64,000 bases of DNA from CAZMRW01 sp964568805 (GTDB taxonomy: Bacteria > Pseudomonadota > Gammaproteobacteria > Methylococcales > Methylomonadaceae). A program made the position numbers and the translations under genes. The notes beneath the pieces are model-generated. The model had not been told where the DNA came from, searched no databases, and was given only the letters and a program-made list of their open reading frames with translations. The stretch is taken from assembly GCA_964568805.1 (NCBI GenBank), contig CAZMRW010000009.1:15405-79404 (forward strand), written 5' to 3'. This document shows positions 52,066-60,181 of this stretch, in pieces (the stretch's first letter is position 1; every line of letters starts with the position of its first letter).

Positions 52066-52995
52066 ATGAATGCATTATCCCTTCGTAATCTCAGAAAAAC
52101 CTATAATAACGGTTTCGAAGCTTTAAAAGGTATCGATCTGGATGTTGAATCCGGCGATTTTTTTGCTTTACTGGGGCCAAACGGCGCGGGTAAATCAACC
52201 GCTATCGGTATCATTAGCTCGCTGATTAATGAAACCAGCGGCACCGTCAGCATTTTCGGCCATGATTTAAGACGCGAGCGCGCCCAGGCTAAAAGCTGTC
52301 TGGGTCTGGTGCCTCAGGAAGTTAATTTCAATCAGTTTGATACAGTCAAAAATATCCTGCTTAATCAGGCCGGTTATTACGGCACCCCCCGCAAATTGGC
52401 GCTGCAGAGAACCGAGTTGTGCTTGAAGCAAATGGATTTGTGGGATAAACGCAATACCGTGTCCAGACGCCTGTCGGGAGGGATGAAACGGCGAGTGATG
52501 ATCGCACGAGCCATGGTGCATGCGCCCAAATTGCTGATACTGGACGAGCCTACTGCCGGCGTCGATATCGAAATCAGACGATCGATGTGGAATTTGATGC
52601 AGGAAGTTAACCAGCAAGGCACGACGATTATTTTAACGACACATTATCTGGAAGAGGCCGAAAGCCTGTGCCGCAATATTGCGATTATTGATCAGGGAGT
52701 GATTGTTGAGCATTCCGATATGGCCAGTTTGCTGGCTCGGCTCAATATCGATCATTTTGTGCTGGATCTGGCCGAACCTATTGCCGAAGCCCCGGTTATT
52801 GAAGGCATTCAAATTGAGCGCGCTGCCGGTAAAGTCCTCAATGTCGCTGTGCCCAAGACAGTTGGTTTGAATGAATTATTCAGCAAGCTCACAGCCCATA
52901 ATATCAAAGTTGTCAGCCTTAAAAATAAATCCAATCGACTGGAGCAGCTATTTTTAGATTTGATAAGCGCAAAGTCAACTGGTGTCGGACGATGA
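52066..52995 (+). CDS. ABC-2 type exporter, ATP-binding subunit (YadG-like)
   Basis: A 309-residue ABC ATPase. Walker A is LLGPNGAGKSTAIGII near residue 34, the signature is RLSGGMKRRVMIARAM near 137, and Walker B is LLILDEPTAGVDIEIRR near 160. The C-terminal 70 residues form a small regulatory domain, as in YadG and drug-export ATPases. It overlaps the permease gene by 4 bases (ATGA). Substrates of this pair in other bacteria are not firmly known; drugs, lipids or glycan precursors are possible. Confidence 0.93.
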   Translation: MNALSLRNLRKTYNNGFEALKGIDLDVESGDFFALLGPNGAGKSTAIGIISSLINETSGTVSIFGHDLRRERAQAKSCLGLVPQEVNFNQFDTVKNILLNQAGYYGTPRKLALQRTELCLKQMDLWDKRNTVSRRLSGGMKRRVMIARAMVHAPKLLILDEPTAGVDIEIRRSMWNLMQEVNQQGTTIILTTHYLEEAESLCRNIAIIDQGVIVEHSDMASLLARLNIDHFVLDLAEPIAEAPVIEGIQIERAAGKVLNVAVPKTVGLNELFSKLTAHNIKVVSLKNKSNRLEQLFLDLISAKSTGVGR

Positions 52996-53756
52996 ATTAT
53001 TCGATAGCTTTCAGAACAATTGTCATCAAGGAAGTCTACCGTTTTATCCGTATCTGGCCGCAAACCTTATTGCCGCCGGCGATCACGACCGCGCTTTATT
53101 TTCTTATTTTCGGCAAGTTGATCGGCGGTCGAATCGGGACGATAAACGGAGCCAATTATATCGATTATATTGTTCCCGGCGTTATCTTGATGTCGGTGAT
53201 CAGCCACTCCTATGCCAATGTTGTTTCCTCATTTTATTCGACCAAGTTTCAGAGAAATATTGAGGAATTGCTGGTTGCGCCAGTACCCAATTGGGTCATT
53301 TTGGGCGGGTATGTCGGCGGCGGCATTGTTCGGGGTTTGTTGGTGGGGGTTGTGGTGGCCCTGATCTCGCAAGTATTTGCCGATATAACCATATATAATG
53401 CTGCCATCACCTTATCGATTGCACTTCTGACGGCAACTCTTTTTGCATTGGCCGGTTTTATTAATGCGATACTGGCCGAAAGTTTCGATGATATTTCGAT
53501 AATTCCGAATTTTGTACTGACACCGTTAAGTTATTTGGGTGGTGTTTTTTACTCCGTGAAAATGCTGGAAGGGGGTTGGCAAATCATATCCATGGGTAAT
53601 CCGATCCTGTACATGATTAATGCCTTTCGCTACGGTTTAATTGGTGTCACTGATGTGGACATCGTGCTGGCCTTTCAAATAACTGGCGGTTTTATCATCG
53701 TCCTGACTTTATTTAGCCTGTTTTTGTTACACAAGGGAATCGGTATTAAAAATTAA
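52992..53756 (+). CDS. ABC-2 type exporter, permease subunit (YadH-like)
   Basis: A 254-residue membrane protein with six hydrophobic helices. It carries the ABC-2 signature ILAESFDDISIIPNFVLTPL near residue 160, where the PL follows a polar Asp-rich stretch, and FYSVKMLEGGWQIISMGNPI, both typical of YadH. It forms the channel half of the exporter with the ATPase upstream. The gene ends in a terminator-like stem at 53760-53809. Confidence 0.92.
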   Translation: MNYSIAFRTIVIKEVYRFIRIWPQTLLPPAITTALYFLIFGKLIGGRIGTINGANYIDYIVPGVILMSVISHSYANVVSSFYSTKFQRNIEELLVAPVPNWVILGGYVGGGIVRGLLVGVVVALISQVFADITIYNAAITLSIALLTATLFALAGFINAILAESFDDISIIPNFVLTPLSYLGGVFYSVKMLEGGWQIISMGNPILYMINAFRYGLIGVTDVDIVLAFQITGGFIIVLTLFSLFLLHKGIGIKN

Positions 53757-53759
53757 ATG

Positions 53760-53809
53760 CGGAGCGAATGTTTTATCCGTTTAAAATCGGTTAAATGCAT
53801 TCGGCTCCG
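53760..53809 (+). terminator. Imperfect long hairpin after the ABC exporter genes
   Basis: CGGAGCGAATG (53760-53770) pairs with CATTCGGCTCCG (53798-53809) with one bulged base. It begins 4 bases after the permease stop and is followed only by TTT, so it may be a weak terminator or an mRNA-stabilising stem. Confidence 0.55.
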
Positions 53810-54111
53810 TTTGGATTGATCCAGTTTCAACGATTGGTCAAACGCCGCAGGTCAGAAAAGTTTTGATTTAATTGATGTGCACCAAGCGCAGACTATAAAA
53901 TGAAAATTCTGCGTCACTTTTCAACTGATTATCGAGCTTCAGATATTTAACAAATTCAATATTCGAGTATAGGCTGGGTCAATGACTCCGGAAATCCTTG
54001 GATGGCGAGGGCTTTAAGTTTTAATTAATAAAAAAAGCTGGTATAATTCTTCGTATAGGTTGGATGCTGTGTAAGAACAGTGAGTTTTTAACATTATTAG
54101 GGAGAGAAGCT
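53810..54111 (+). promoter_or_regulatory. csrA upstream region with likely -10 element
   Basis: About 300 bases without a gene. A perfect TATAAT at 54042-54047 lies 65 bases before the csrA ATG and is the likely -10 box; the matching -35 (TTTTAA at about 54019-54024) is weak. A GGGAGAG ribosome site stands at about 54100-54106. Confidence 0.55.
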
Positions 54112-54312
54112 ATGCTTATCTTGACTCGTCGAGTAGGTGAGACTTTGATGATCGGTGACGAGGTTACCGTTACTGTTCTTGGAGTAAAAGGAAATCAGGT
54201 TAGAATCGGTGTCAATGCGCCTAAAGAAGTCTCAGTGCATAGAGAAGAGATTTACGAAAGAATCAAAAAGGAACAGGCAGAGTCAACCGGTCCTGCGGGT
54301 TCAGAAGAGTAA
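54112..54312 (+). CDS. csrA: Carbon storage regulator CsrA
   Basis: A 66-residue RNA-binding protein that controls translation and stability of mRNAs with GGA motifs. The sequence MLILTRRVGETLMIGDEVTV, followed by VLGVKGNQVRIGVNAPKEVS and HREEIYERI, is almost the textbook CsrA. Arg44-type binding residues are in VSVHREEIY. The start is fixed by the strong GGGAGAG site and the universal MLILTRR opening; an in-frame 16-residue extension is not credible. It lies just before three tRNA genes, an order common in Gammaproteobacteria. Confidence 0.98.
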   Translation: MLILTRRVGETLMIGDEVTVTVLGVKGNQVRIGVNAPKEVSVHREEIYERIKKEQAESTGPAGSEE

Positions 54313-54321
54313 CAACAATCC

Positions 54322-54413
54322 GGAGGGATGGCCGAGAGGCTGAAGGCGCTCCCCTGCTAAGGGAGTATGGGCTTTATCTCCCATCGAGGGTTCGAATCCC
54401 TCTCTCTCCGCCA
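54322..54413 (+). tRNA. tRNA-Ser (GCT)
   Basis: A 92-base tRNA with encoded CCA. It has a 7-base acceptor stem, a D-arm, the anticodon loop CT-GCT-AA (anticodon 54356-54358), a long variable arm typical of serine tRNA, and GTTCGAATC in the T-arm. It reads AGC and AGU codons. Confidence 0.97.
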
Positions 54414-54496
54414 AATCATCATAATGTCAGTAAAATAAAATTAAACTAGTTATTGACATTAGGGCAAGAAAAATAGAAAATACACGGCTCAACTAG

Positions 54497-54573
54497 GCGC
54501 CCGTAGCTCAGCTGGATAGAGTACTCGGCTACGAACCGAGCGGTCGGGAGTTCGAATCTCTCCGGGCGCGCCA
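54497..54573 (+). tRNA. tRNA-Arg (ACG)
   Basis: A 77-base tRNA with encoded CCA. The acceptor stem is GCGCCCG with CGGGCGC, the D-arm GCTCAGCTGGATAGAGT follows, the anticodon loop is CT-ACG-AA (anticodon 54531-54533), and the T-arm holds GTTCGAATC. The first anticodon base is normally edited to inosine to read CGU, CGC and CGA. Confidence 0.97.
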
Positions 54574-54596
54574 TTGAACCAATTATCGACATATAT

Positions 54597-54672
54597 TCCC
54601 CTGTAGCTCAGTCGGTAGAGCAGGTGACTGTTAATCACCGGGTCGGCGGTTCGAGCCCGTCCGGGGGAGCCA
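54597..54672 (+). tRNA. tRNA-Asn (GTT)
   Basis: A 76-base tRNA with encoded CCA. Acceptor TCCCCTG pairs with CGGGGGA including one G-T pair; the anticodon loop is CT-GTT-AA (anticodon 54630-54632), and the T-arm holds GTTCGAGCC. It is the last of the three tRNA genes before the terminator. Confidence 0.97.
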
Positions 54673-54680
54673 AATAAATC

Positions 54681-54714
54681 AAGGGCTTAACTAGAAATGG
54701 TTAAGCCCTTTTTT
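54681..54714 (+). terminator. Rho-independent terminator after the tRNA cluster
   Basis: AAGGGCTTAAC (54681-54691) and GTTAAGCCCTT (54700-54710) form a perfect 11-base stem with an 8-base loop, followed by T residues. It should end the csrA-tRNA transcript. Confidence 0.93.
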
Positions 54715-54852
54715 ATGTCCGTTGGACACTCAGAAACAATTCATCACGACAGATCGCAACACAATGGGCTTAATTTTCCATCATAAGGTTTAAACCACCG
54801 GCTTTAGCCGATCAGCTTTAGCTGCGATAGTAAAGGACAAGGAAGGTGTTCT

Positions 54853-55317
54853 ATGGATTATACATATGGGAGCCATAAAGTCCTTTCAGATCAAGTGTCA
54901 TTTTGTTTGGGTCACCAAATACCGCTACAAGGTTTTGCGATGAGAAGTTGCGGAACGGGTTAGAGAGTTGATCAGGCAGACCTGTGAGTCTTTTGAAATT
55001 CGGATTATCCGTGGAATGGTGAGCAAAGATCAAGTCCATATTTTGGTCAATGCACCGCTGACGATGGCGCCAAGTGAAATCATGAGATGGATTAAGGGAC
55101 GAACTTTGAGCTATCTATTTGAAGAGTTTCCGCATTTGAAGAAGCGTTACTGTGGGCAACATTTTTGGCCCGAGATTATTTTTGCGTCACAGTTGGGCAG
55201 ATGACGGAAGAGATGATCGAACTGTATTTGGAACATCAATTGGTGTTAATCAGTTTAGATATTCGTTGTTCAATAATAATATCCAGCTTGGCTTTAGAGG
55301 TTAGTGACCGGTTATAG
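54853..55317 (+). pseudogene. Degenerate IS200/IS605-family Y1 transposase
   Basis: The remains of an IS200-type transposase. The start (MDYTYGSHKV) is in one frame; about 54885 the match shifts to another (FVWVTKYRYKVLR), which stops at TGA 54941 and then continues in frame as EVAERVRELIRQTCESFEI and SKDQVHILVNAPLTMAP. Near 55170 a second shift occurs (HFWPEIIF instead of HFWARGYF), and the tail (VGQMTEEMIELYLEHQ) is in a third frame. The HUH catalytic motif reads QVH, with the first histidine lost. It cannot make an active enzyme. Possible subterminal hairpin sequences flank it (54795-54825 and 55285-55310), but element ends are not certain. Confidence 0.88.
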
Positions 55318-55405
55318 CTTTGAAATTCTTCCGCCAACATTTTTTAGGAAACCATTCGGCAACAGTTATACGGAAGGCCGGATCTCTGCAATTAAAGATG
55401 ACTGC

Positions 55406-56896
55406 CTACCTGACAATTACTCTGCCGGGATTCTCTTGACGAATAGTCGTCTCGGCACGGGCTTCCTGATTCGCATCTTTGCTGTCTTTGGCCGGTACAT
55501 GACCGGCCTGCATAGACTCGGGCGCCTTATTCATCACCGTCACCGGCAAGCCCAGCGCCCCCCATTGATAAAGCCAGCCGGCATCCTCGGTGACATTGGG
55601 CCAGAGTTTATTTTGGTCTTTGGTGGCCATGTTGATGCAGCCATGGCTGGCGGGATGACCAAAATTATTGTGCCAAAACGCGCCATGGACGGCATAGTCT
55701 TTATGAAAGAACTGCGTATACGGGACATCTTCCACTTCATAGTAACCGGGTTGTCCCCGGCCAACATCGCTACGCATTCTCTTGTGGCGGTAACGGTCAT
55801 AGATATAAAAAGAACCCGTCACCGTGGGTGTTTTGCTTTTGCCCGTGCTGACCTTGAAGGTGCGGACCACTTTGTCATTTTCCACTGCCTCCACACGCTG
55901 GCTGTCCAGGTAAACGAAAAGCTTCCGGTCCGTGCCTGTGCTGAATTGTTCGATCAGGGCTTGATCCAGCATCCCGCCACGCTCGCTTCTTAAATTTTTA
56001 CCGTCGTCGCTGACTTCAATGGTGCTTGAGGCCGGCCATGCAGTCTGGGGAGTAAATTTCAGCTGGCGCTGACCAATCCAGCGCCATTTTCCATAGATGG
56101 CTTGGCCATCACGGGTCCGCACCTGGAGATTGCTCGTCGCGTTGGCCCGATCGGCCAACGGTTCACTAAAAGTTATTTTTAGCGGCAACATCAAGCCTAA
56201 ATTGGTCAAGCCCCGGACATTGGTCTCGGCGGCAAGGGGTGGCGCGGTTGTCAATTCCAGGTATAGCGGCGGCAGGGGTACGCCCGTGGTGGTTTTATAG
56301 TTCACCTGGACCGGATACTTATGGTCTTGCTCATAAGCACTCGACAGCAGGCGGATATTCTGGCCCGTGGCATCATGTTCCGTTTTCAACGTCAAGTCGC
56401 TTGTGGCCTGCACTTCACCCACTGGCCGGTCGAAATGCAGGGTCACCGATGCGTCCGGCCCCAGCCTTGTAAGCGTGGGCCCTTCCAACTTCGGCACGGC
56501 GACCGTTGTGAAGTTAATTTCACGGGTTTCGGACTCTCCGGTCCAAGACCGCTCCGCTGTGACCTTGATCTTATGGCGGGTCCCGAAGGCCAGGGGGACA
56601 GGCAGGCTAAAGCTGGTTTGATTCTTCACCTCAAACAGGACTTTTCCTGTGCCGTCGAGCAGTTCAACCTTGGACAAGCGGGCACCCAAGCCCACCGCCT
56701 CCAGGGTAATAGCATTACGCGGATCAACTTCGTTGTTGCCTTGCAAGGATGTCATCAAAAAACCATAGGGCAAAATCCCTTGATTGACTATGGTTGCGTT
56801 CGGATTGGCTTGCATGACTACCGCCAAAGCCACGGTCGCCATAATCGACCAGAAGAGAATCGGTTTGATCGAACCCAAATAAGTGGCCATTTTCAT
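55406..56896 (-). CDS. L,D-transpeptidase (YkuD) with N-terminal Ig-like domains
   Basis: A 496-residue cell-envelope protein. Residues 12-32 form a membrane anchor or signal (LFWSIMATVALAVVM). Residues about 45-290 contain repeated beta-sandwich (Big/Ig-like) modules, for example GLMLPLKITFSEPLADRAN. The C-terminal YkuD catalytic domain holds HGAFWHNNFGHPASHGCINM at about 404-423, with the catalytic cysteine near 420 and both histidines kept. It likely forms 3-3 peptidoglycan crosslinks or attaches a protein to the wall. ATG at 56896 is preferred because the earlier frame has no signal. Layout is like the mycobacterial-type LDTs. The C-terminal tail of 45 residues is polar. Confidence 0.88.
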   Translation of the reverse strand: MKMATYLGSIKPILFWSIMATVALAVVMQANPNATIVNQGILPYGFLMTSLQGNNEVDPRNAITLEAVGLGARLSKVELLDGTGKVLFEVKNQTSFSLPVPLAFGTRHKIKVTAERSWTGESETREINFTTVAVPKLEGPTLTRLGPDASVTLHFDRPVGEVQATSDLTLKTEHDATGQNIRLLSSAYEQDHKYPVQVNYKTTTGVPLPPLYLELTTAPPLAAETNVRGLTNLGLMLPLKITFSEPLADRANATSNLQVRTRDGQAIYGKWRWIGQRQLKFTPQTAWPASSTIEVSDDGKNLRSERGGMLDQALIEQFSTGTDRKLFVYLDSQRVEAVENDKVVRTFKVSTGKSKTPTVTGSFYIYDRYRHKRMRSDVGRGQPGYYEVEDVPYTQFFHKDYAVHGAFWHNNFGHPASHGCINMATKDQNKLWPNVTEDAGWLYQWGALGLPVTVMNKAPESMQAGHVPAKDSKDANQEARAETTIRQENPGRVIVR

Positions 56897-57370
56897 CGAG
56901 TCACTTTGCGCTAAAATAGGTATATTGATTAATAGCTGGACATACCCGCGGCATCCCGTTCGGGATGACCAGACAGAAGGCCGATCCTCGGTGTGCGGAC
57001 ACAATCGGATTTATGCACATTCTATCGCTCGCATTTTACTAAAGCTACTACCTCTGCCAGAAGAAAATCTTGCCAAATCAGCCCCTTCGGAACAGGGTAA
57101 AAACATTGTAGGCTGGCATGGTCAAACAGGGCTGGCAGTAAGTCTACCCCTGTTTGAACAAGGGAGCTGATAAAAAGTTTCATCTAGGCACGGTTTATGC
57201 CACAAACTAGCCCGGCCGGAAAATCACATCGGACGATTTTGGCATTATTCATCAGTGGGATATTCACGACAAGCGGCCATCCCGCCTTCAAGACGATGGC
57301 CCTTAACTTGTAGACATGTGGCGTTTTTACCTAAATGATGTCATTTCCCACTTTATTTCCAGCGCTCATT
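56897..57370. other. Divergent intergenic region
   Basis: About 470 bases between the start of the L,D-transpeptidase gene and the decayed gene at 57371. Two direct copies of GGCTGGCA (57113-57120 and 57132-57139) are the only repeats noticed. It may hold divergent promoters; I see no gene. Confidence 0.35.
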
Positions 57371-57795
57371 ATGAAATCAACAGTCAAAATCATTGCCGGC
57401 TTGGCCTTAACAGGATTGCTCGGTGCGTGCTCCGGGCATAAGCCCGACACCACCAACGCTTACATCCCGCCTCCAAAGCCGCCCAGCCAATGAACTGTGG
57501 AGGATATTCTGCAAACTTACGGATCATACGTGACGGACAAACTCAATTACAATTTCGCCAAGGCCACGGTATCCTACCCTCCCAGGGAATTCACCTTATC
57601 GCCTTGAAACAGGAAAAGAAACTGGAACTTTGGACCAGGGACAGCGGCGAGTTCCGCTTCATCCGCGACTAATATATCCTGGCTGCCAGTGGCGTGGTTG
57701 GCCCCTAATTGTGCCAAGGAGGCAGGCAAATGCCGAAACACATTTACCGCATAGCGGGGCTTAATCCCAACAGCCATTACCACTTGTCAGTCTAG
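57371..57795 (+). pseudogene. Decayed L,D-transpeptidase lipoprotein gene
   Basis: The gene begins with a lipoprotein signal (MKSTVKIIAGLALTGLLGAC, lipobox cysteine at residue 20) and runs 40 codons to TGA at 57491-57493. In the same frame it goes on as TVEDILQTYGSYVTDKLNYN, then shifts frame near 57590 to LIALKQEKKLELWTRDSGEF, where in-frame stops lie at 57670-57672 and 57706-57708, and ends in YRIAGLNPNSHYHLSV at 57795. QEKKLELW, YILAASG and YRIAGLNPNSHYHLS match the N-terminal part of the YkuD domain of murein L,D-transpeptidases. The catalytic cysteine region is missing. Alternatively the first 40 codons could survive as a tiny lipoprotein. Confidence 0.78.
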
Positions 57796-59069
57796 TCCAC
57801 AGTCAGATATTGTCTAGACGCCAACGGTGGTTTGTATTGCATACTTTCCGAAAAATACTGCATTGGGTTGTTGGCAATTTCGAGCGCCGCCAGAAATTGT
57901 GCGTAATAGTTGCGGGAGGCAAAACCGAACGAAGGGCCGGTGTAGGTCTCTACGATGCTGACAAAATCGCGGCCGACTTGATCTTGCGCCCGTTTCATGC
58001 CACCGATACCGTGGTTGTAGGAGGTAATCGCCGTAGGCCAGTCACCCAGTTTGCTGTAGGCATAACTCAGATAGCGGGCCGCGCCGATGGCGGAAGTAAA
58101 AGGATCAAGGCGTGAATCAACCCTAATCTTAACCATATGACTATGCCTTTGCTTACGGCTATGACTCCTGCCACGGCTTTTCTTATAGCTATGTCGCTTG
58201 CTACGGATTTGCTTATAGCTGGCGGGCATGAAAGTTTGCGCTGAGGCTCGGGTGAATTGCCACATGCCCAAGGCGCCGGCGGAGGATTTGGCCGCCGTTT
58301 GAAACGAAGATTCGACATGCGGCAGGCAGGCCAAATCTTCAGGCAAGCCGGCGTCGCGGAATATTTTTCTAAATCGCCGGTCGTAGCGGCGACTGATCTC
58401 GAGTCCCTGCATGAAACGTTCGCGGGTGCCGCGTTGCGAACGCACCCGCTCTGAGGCGCCGTTCAATATGCTGTTAAGTTGCCTGCCGCTACTTTCCAGT
58501 TTAGCAATCAATTGCCTGTCATCAGCATTCAACGGCACGTGGTAGCGAAATTTGCTCTCCAGAGCGGACAATTGGGCTTTCCAAAAATCGCGGCGTTGGT
58601 TGACTATCTCCTTTTGTTCGGTTGTCAGACTATCGTCGACATAGCCGGGCAACACCAACACTTCGTATATTATATCCATATAGCGGTTGTCGTGAAATGC
58701 AACTTCCGAGCGATGCCACACCGTATAGGTTTTGCGCCAGAATTCTACCGACGGTTCCAGTTCGGGTGGTTTTGGAAATGGGCCGTAGCGAGTTGCCGAG
58801 CGATAGATGCTTTGCAGTGAAGTCGTCCATGGTTGAGTACCGGGGTAAGTCGTCGAACCATAGAAGTTTTGTGGTGAAGTCGTCTGTGGTTGAGTACCGG
58901 AGTAAGTTGCCGAGTCATAAACGTTCTGTGGTGGAATTGTCCGTACTTGAGTTATGACTCGGTTTACCGTGGTTAGATCGCGGTTGGCCGCAGGTGCAGT
59001 GCTGCTGCAAGCATTCAACACAAATGCAATCACCAGCAAAAGCCAAATCCTCGTCATTAATCGATTCAT
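57792..59069 (-). CDS. MltD-like lytic transglycosylase lipoprotein with internal repeats
   Basis: A 425-residue envelope lipoprotein. Residues 1-21 are a lipoprotein signal (IWLLLVIAFVLNAC, lipid cysteine 21). Residues 47-95 hold two and a half 19-residue repeats. The SLT domain begins near 228 (YDRRFRKIFRDAGLPEDLAC), with catalytic Glu253 in LPHVESSF, then AGALGMWQFTRASAQTFMP and, after an insertion, VDSRLDPFTSAIGAARYL and TAITSYNHGIGGM. Residues 285-311 are an unusual Lys/Arg/Ser/His repeat insertion inside the catalytic domain. Unlike E. coli MltD, there are no C-terminal LysM domains. It cleaves peptidoglycan glycan strands. ATG at 59069 is chosen because it gives the lipoprotein signal at once. 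Confidence 0.88.
   Translation of the reverse strand: MNRLMTRIWLLLVIAFVLNACSSTAPAANRDLTTVNRVITQVRTIPPQNVYDSATYSGTQPQTTSPQNFYGSTTYPGTQPWTTSLQSIYRSATRYGPFPKPPELEPSVEFWRKTYTVWHRSEVAFHDNRYMDIIYEVLVLPGYVDDSLTTEQKEIVNQRRDFWKAQLSALESKFRYHVPLNADDRQLIAKLESSGRQLNSILNGASERVRSQRGTRERFMQGLEISRRYDRRFRKIFRDAGLPEDLACLPHVESSFQTAAKSSAGALGMWQFTRASAQTFMPASYKQIRSKRHSYKKSRGRSHSRKQRHSHMVKIRVDSRLDPFTSAIGAARYLSYAYSKLGDWPTAITSYNHGIGGMKRAQDQVGRDFVSIVETYTGPSFGFASRNYYAQFLAALEIANNPMQYFSESMQYKPPLASRQYLTVD
58136..58220 (-). repeat. 30-base tandem repeat inside the transglycosylase gene
   Basis: Nearly three units of 30 bases encode SYKQIRSKRH, SYKKSRGRSH and SRKQRHSH (residues about 284-311). They are absent from the normal SLT family core, so they look like a replication-slippage expansion. 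Confidence 0.8.
58780..58931 (-). repeat. 57-base tandem repeat inside the transglycosylase gene
   Basis: Unit 1 (58875-58931) and unit 2 (58818-58874) are 57 bases each, encoding 19-residue repeats of the form PQNVYDSATYSGTQPQTTS and PQNFYGSTTYPGTQPWTTS; a partial third unit (LQSIYRSATRYG) follows to about 58780. They form a flexible linker between the lipid anchor and the enzyme domain. Confidence 0.85.
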
Positions 59070-59427
59070 TTTTTTATTGAGCCATTTCAGCGTTGATCGG
59101 TTTCGAGATAGCGTTCTTGCGTATTCTGAATTGTAGAACAGCTTCCGAATTTTTGCACCTTCGGCTTCGGCTTTTCGAATCAAAAAAGTTTGTCGGCCAT
59201 CAGAACCGTATATCTAAACGGTTGAGAGTGTGAAATCAATTCGATTTTTGAACAACTTTCTTGGTTATTTGTACTTAGGCATTTCTATAAAATTTAACTT
59301 AACTTCTCATTACGTCATTCCAGCAAGGATTGCCTGAATCCAAAACACAGGGAAGTGATCAGTAGTTAAGTGCATGTACGGAAAAACAACCTTGTGTTTA
59401 TATGCTTGCTAGTGGCGGCCAGGCGCA
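59070..59427. other. Intergenic region
   Basis: About 360 bases between the transglycosylase start and the orphan gene that ends at 59428. It is AT-rich in the middle (59220-59310), with no convincing gene or terminator. It should hold the transglycosylase promoter. Confidence 0.35.
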
Positions 59428-60006
59428 TCAAAGGAAGACAAAAGACACAAGGTAGTGTATGTTTAGATGCAATATGAATCGCACCTGTTTTAAGGTGACG
59501 GATCGGTTAAGACGCGCCGCTTCAATGGCTTCTTGTGCGGTGCAGGGATATTCAGATACCGGAATGCCCACATACTGCCCCTTATCTTGTGCACACAAAC
59601 AATCAATGATCTTGCGTATACCGTGAGAAGAAAGCTGGTATCGGGTTCGTTCAACCGGGACACGCACCTGTTCTATATGATAGTCTTCGTTGAGTGAATC
59701 TTCCCAGGGATCGAAATCTTCGTATGGATACCGAACCATTTCCCAACCCCATCTCAAACGTTGGGAGATCGGAAGACTTGATCGAGTTGCCGATAGCAAC
59801 TGAAGGATCGAGTAGGAAACCACCGATGAGCACGCGAGCAGTTCATTGATCTGACAGAGCGTTTCGTCATCCCATTCCAGGGGAATGACCAACTGGGGTT
59901 CATAAAATATGCAGCCGTTGAGAATTTTTCTATTTCTAGGTTGGTAGATACGCGCCGCCTGATGTATTTCAGACGCCGTGTGTTTAAGAGAAATGGATCT
60001 CGTCAT
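59428..60006 (-). CDS. Orphan protein of unknown function
   Basis: A 192-residue protein with a perfect AAGGAGGT ribosome site before the ATG, so it is very likely translated. It starts MTRSISLKHTASEIHQAARI and contains a mixed, cysteine-bearing middle (LNGCIFYEPQLVIPLEWDDE, LLACSSVVSYSIL) and an acidic WEDSLNEDYH segment. No membrane helix, signal peptide or known motif is visible. The C-terminus (LHLNIHYLVSFVFL) is hydrophobic and may be a poor or frameshifted end. It belongs to the accessory zone. I do not recognise the family. Confidence 0.55.
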   Translation of the reverse strand: MTRSISLKHTASEIHQAARIYQPRNRKILNGCIFYEPQLVIPLEWDDETLCQINELLACSSVVSYSILQLLSATRSSLPISQRLRWGWEMVRYPYEDFDPWEDSLNEDYHIEQVRVPVERTRYQLSSHGIRKIIDCLCAQDKGQYVGIPVSEYPCTAQEAIEAARLNRSVTLKQVRFILHLNIHYLVSFVFL

Positions 60007-60181
60007 ATCTACCTCCTTCTCCGGCTCTTGGTGCTGCGCGTATGTAAAGCGATTATCTAAGAATCAGCGTAGCACATTCGCTACTGGATGTGATTATTCT
60101 TTTGAGAGACGCGATAAACGAAAGTTCGGAAATCACCCGATTCTTTTTTCTCTACAGAATTCCTCTTGGAAAGAAGACCAG

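Noticed and set aside
55304..55993. A 229-codon plus-strand frame opposite the L,D-transpeptidase
   Set aside because: It is the mirror of the YkuD catalytic region, which has clear active-site motifs on the other strand.
56321..56914. A 197-codon plus-strand frame opposite the Ig-like domains of the L,D-transpeptidase
   Set aside because: Antisense to a supported gene, with no motif of its own.
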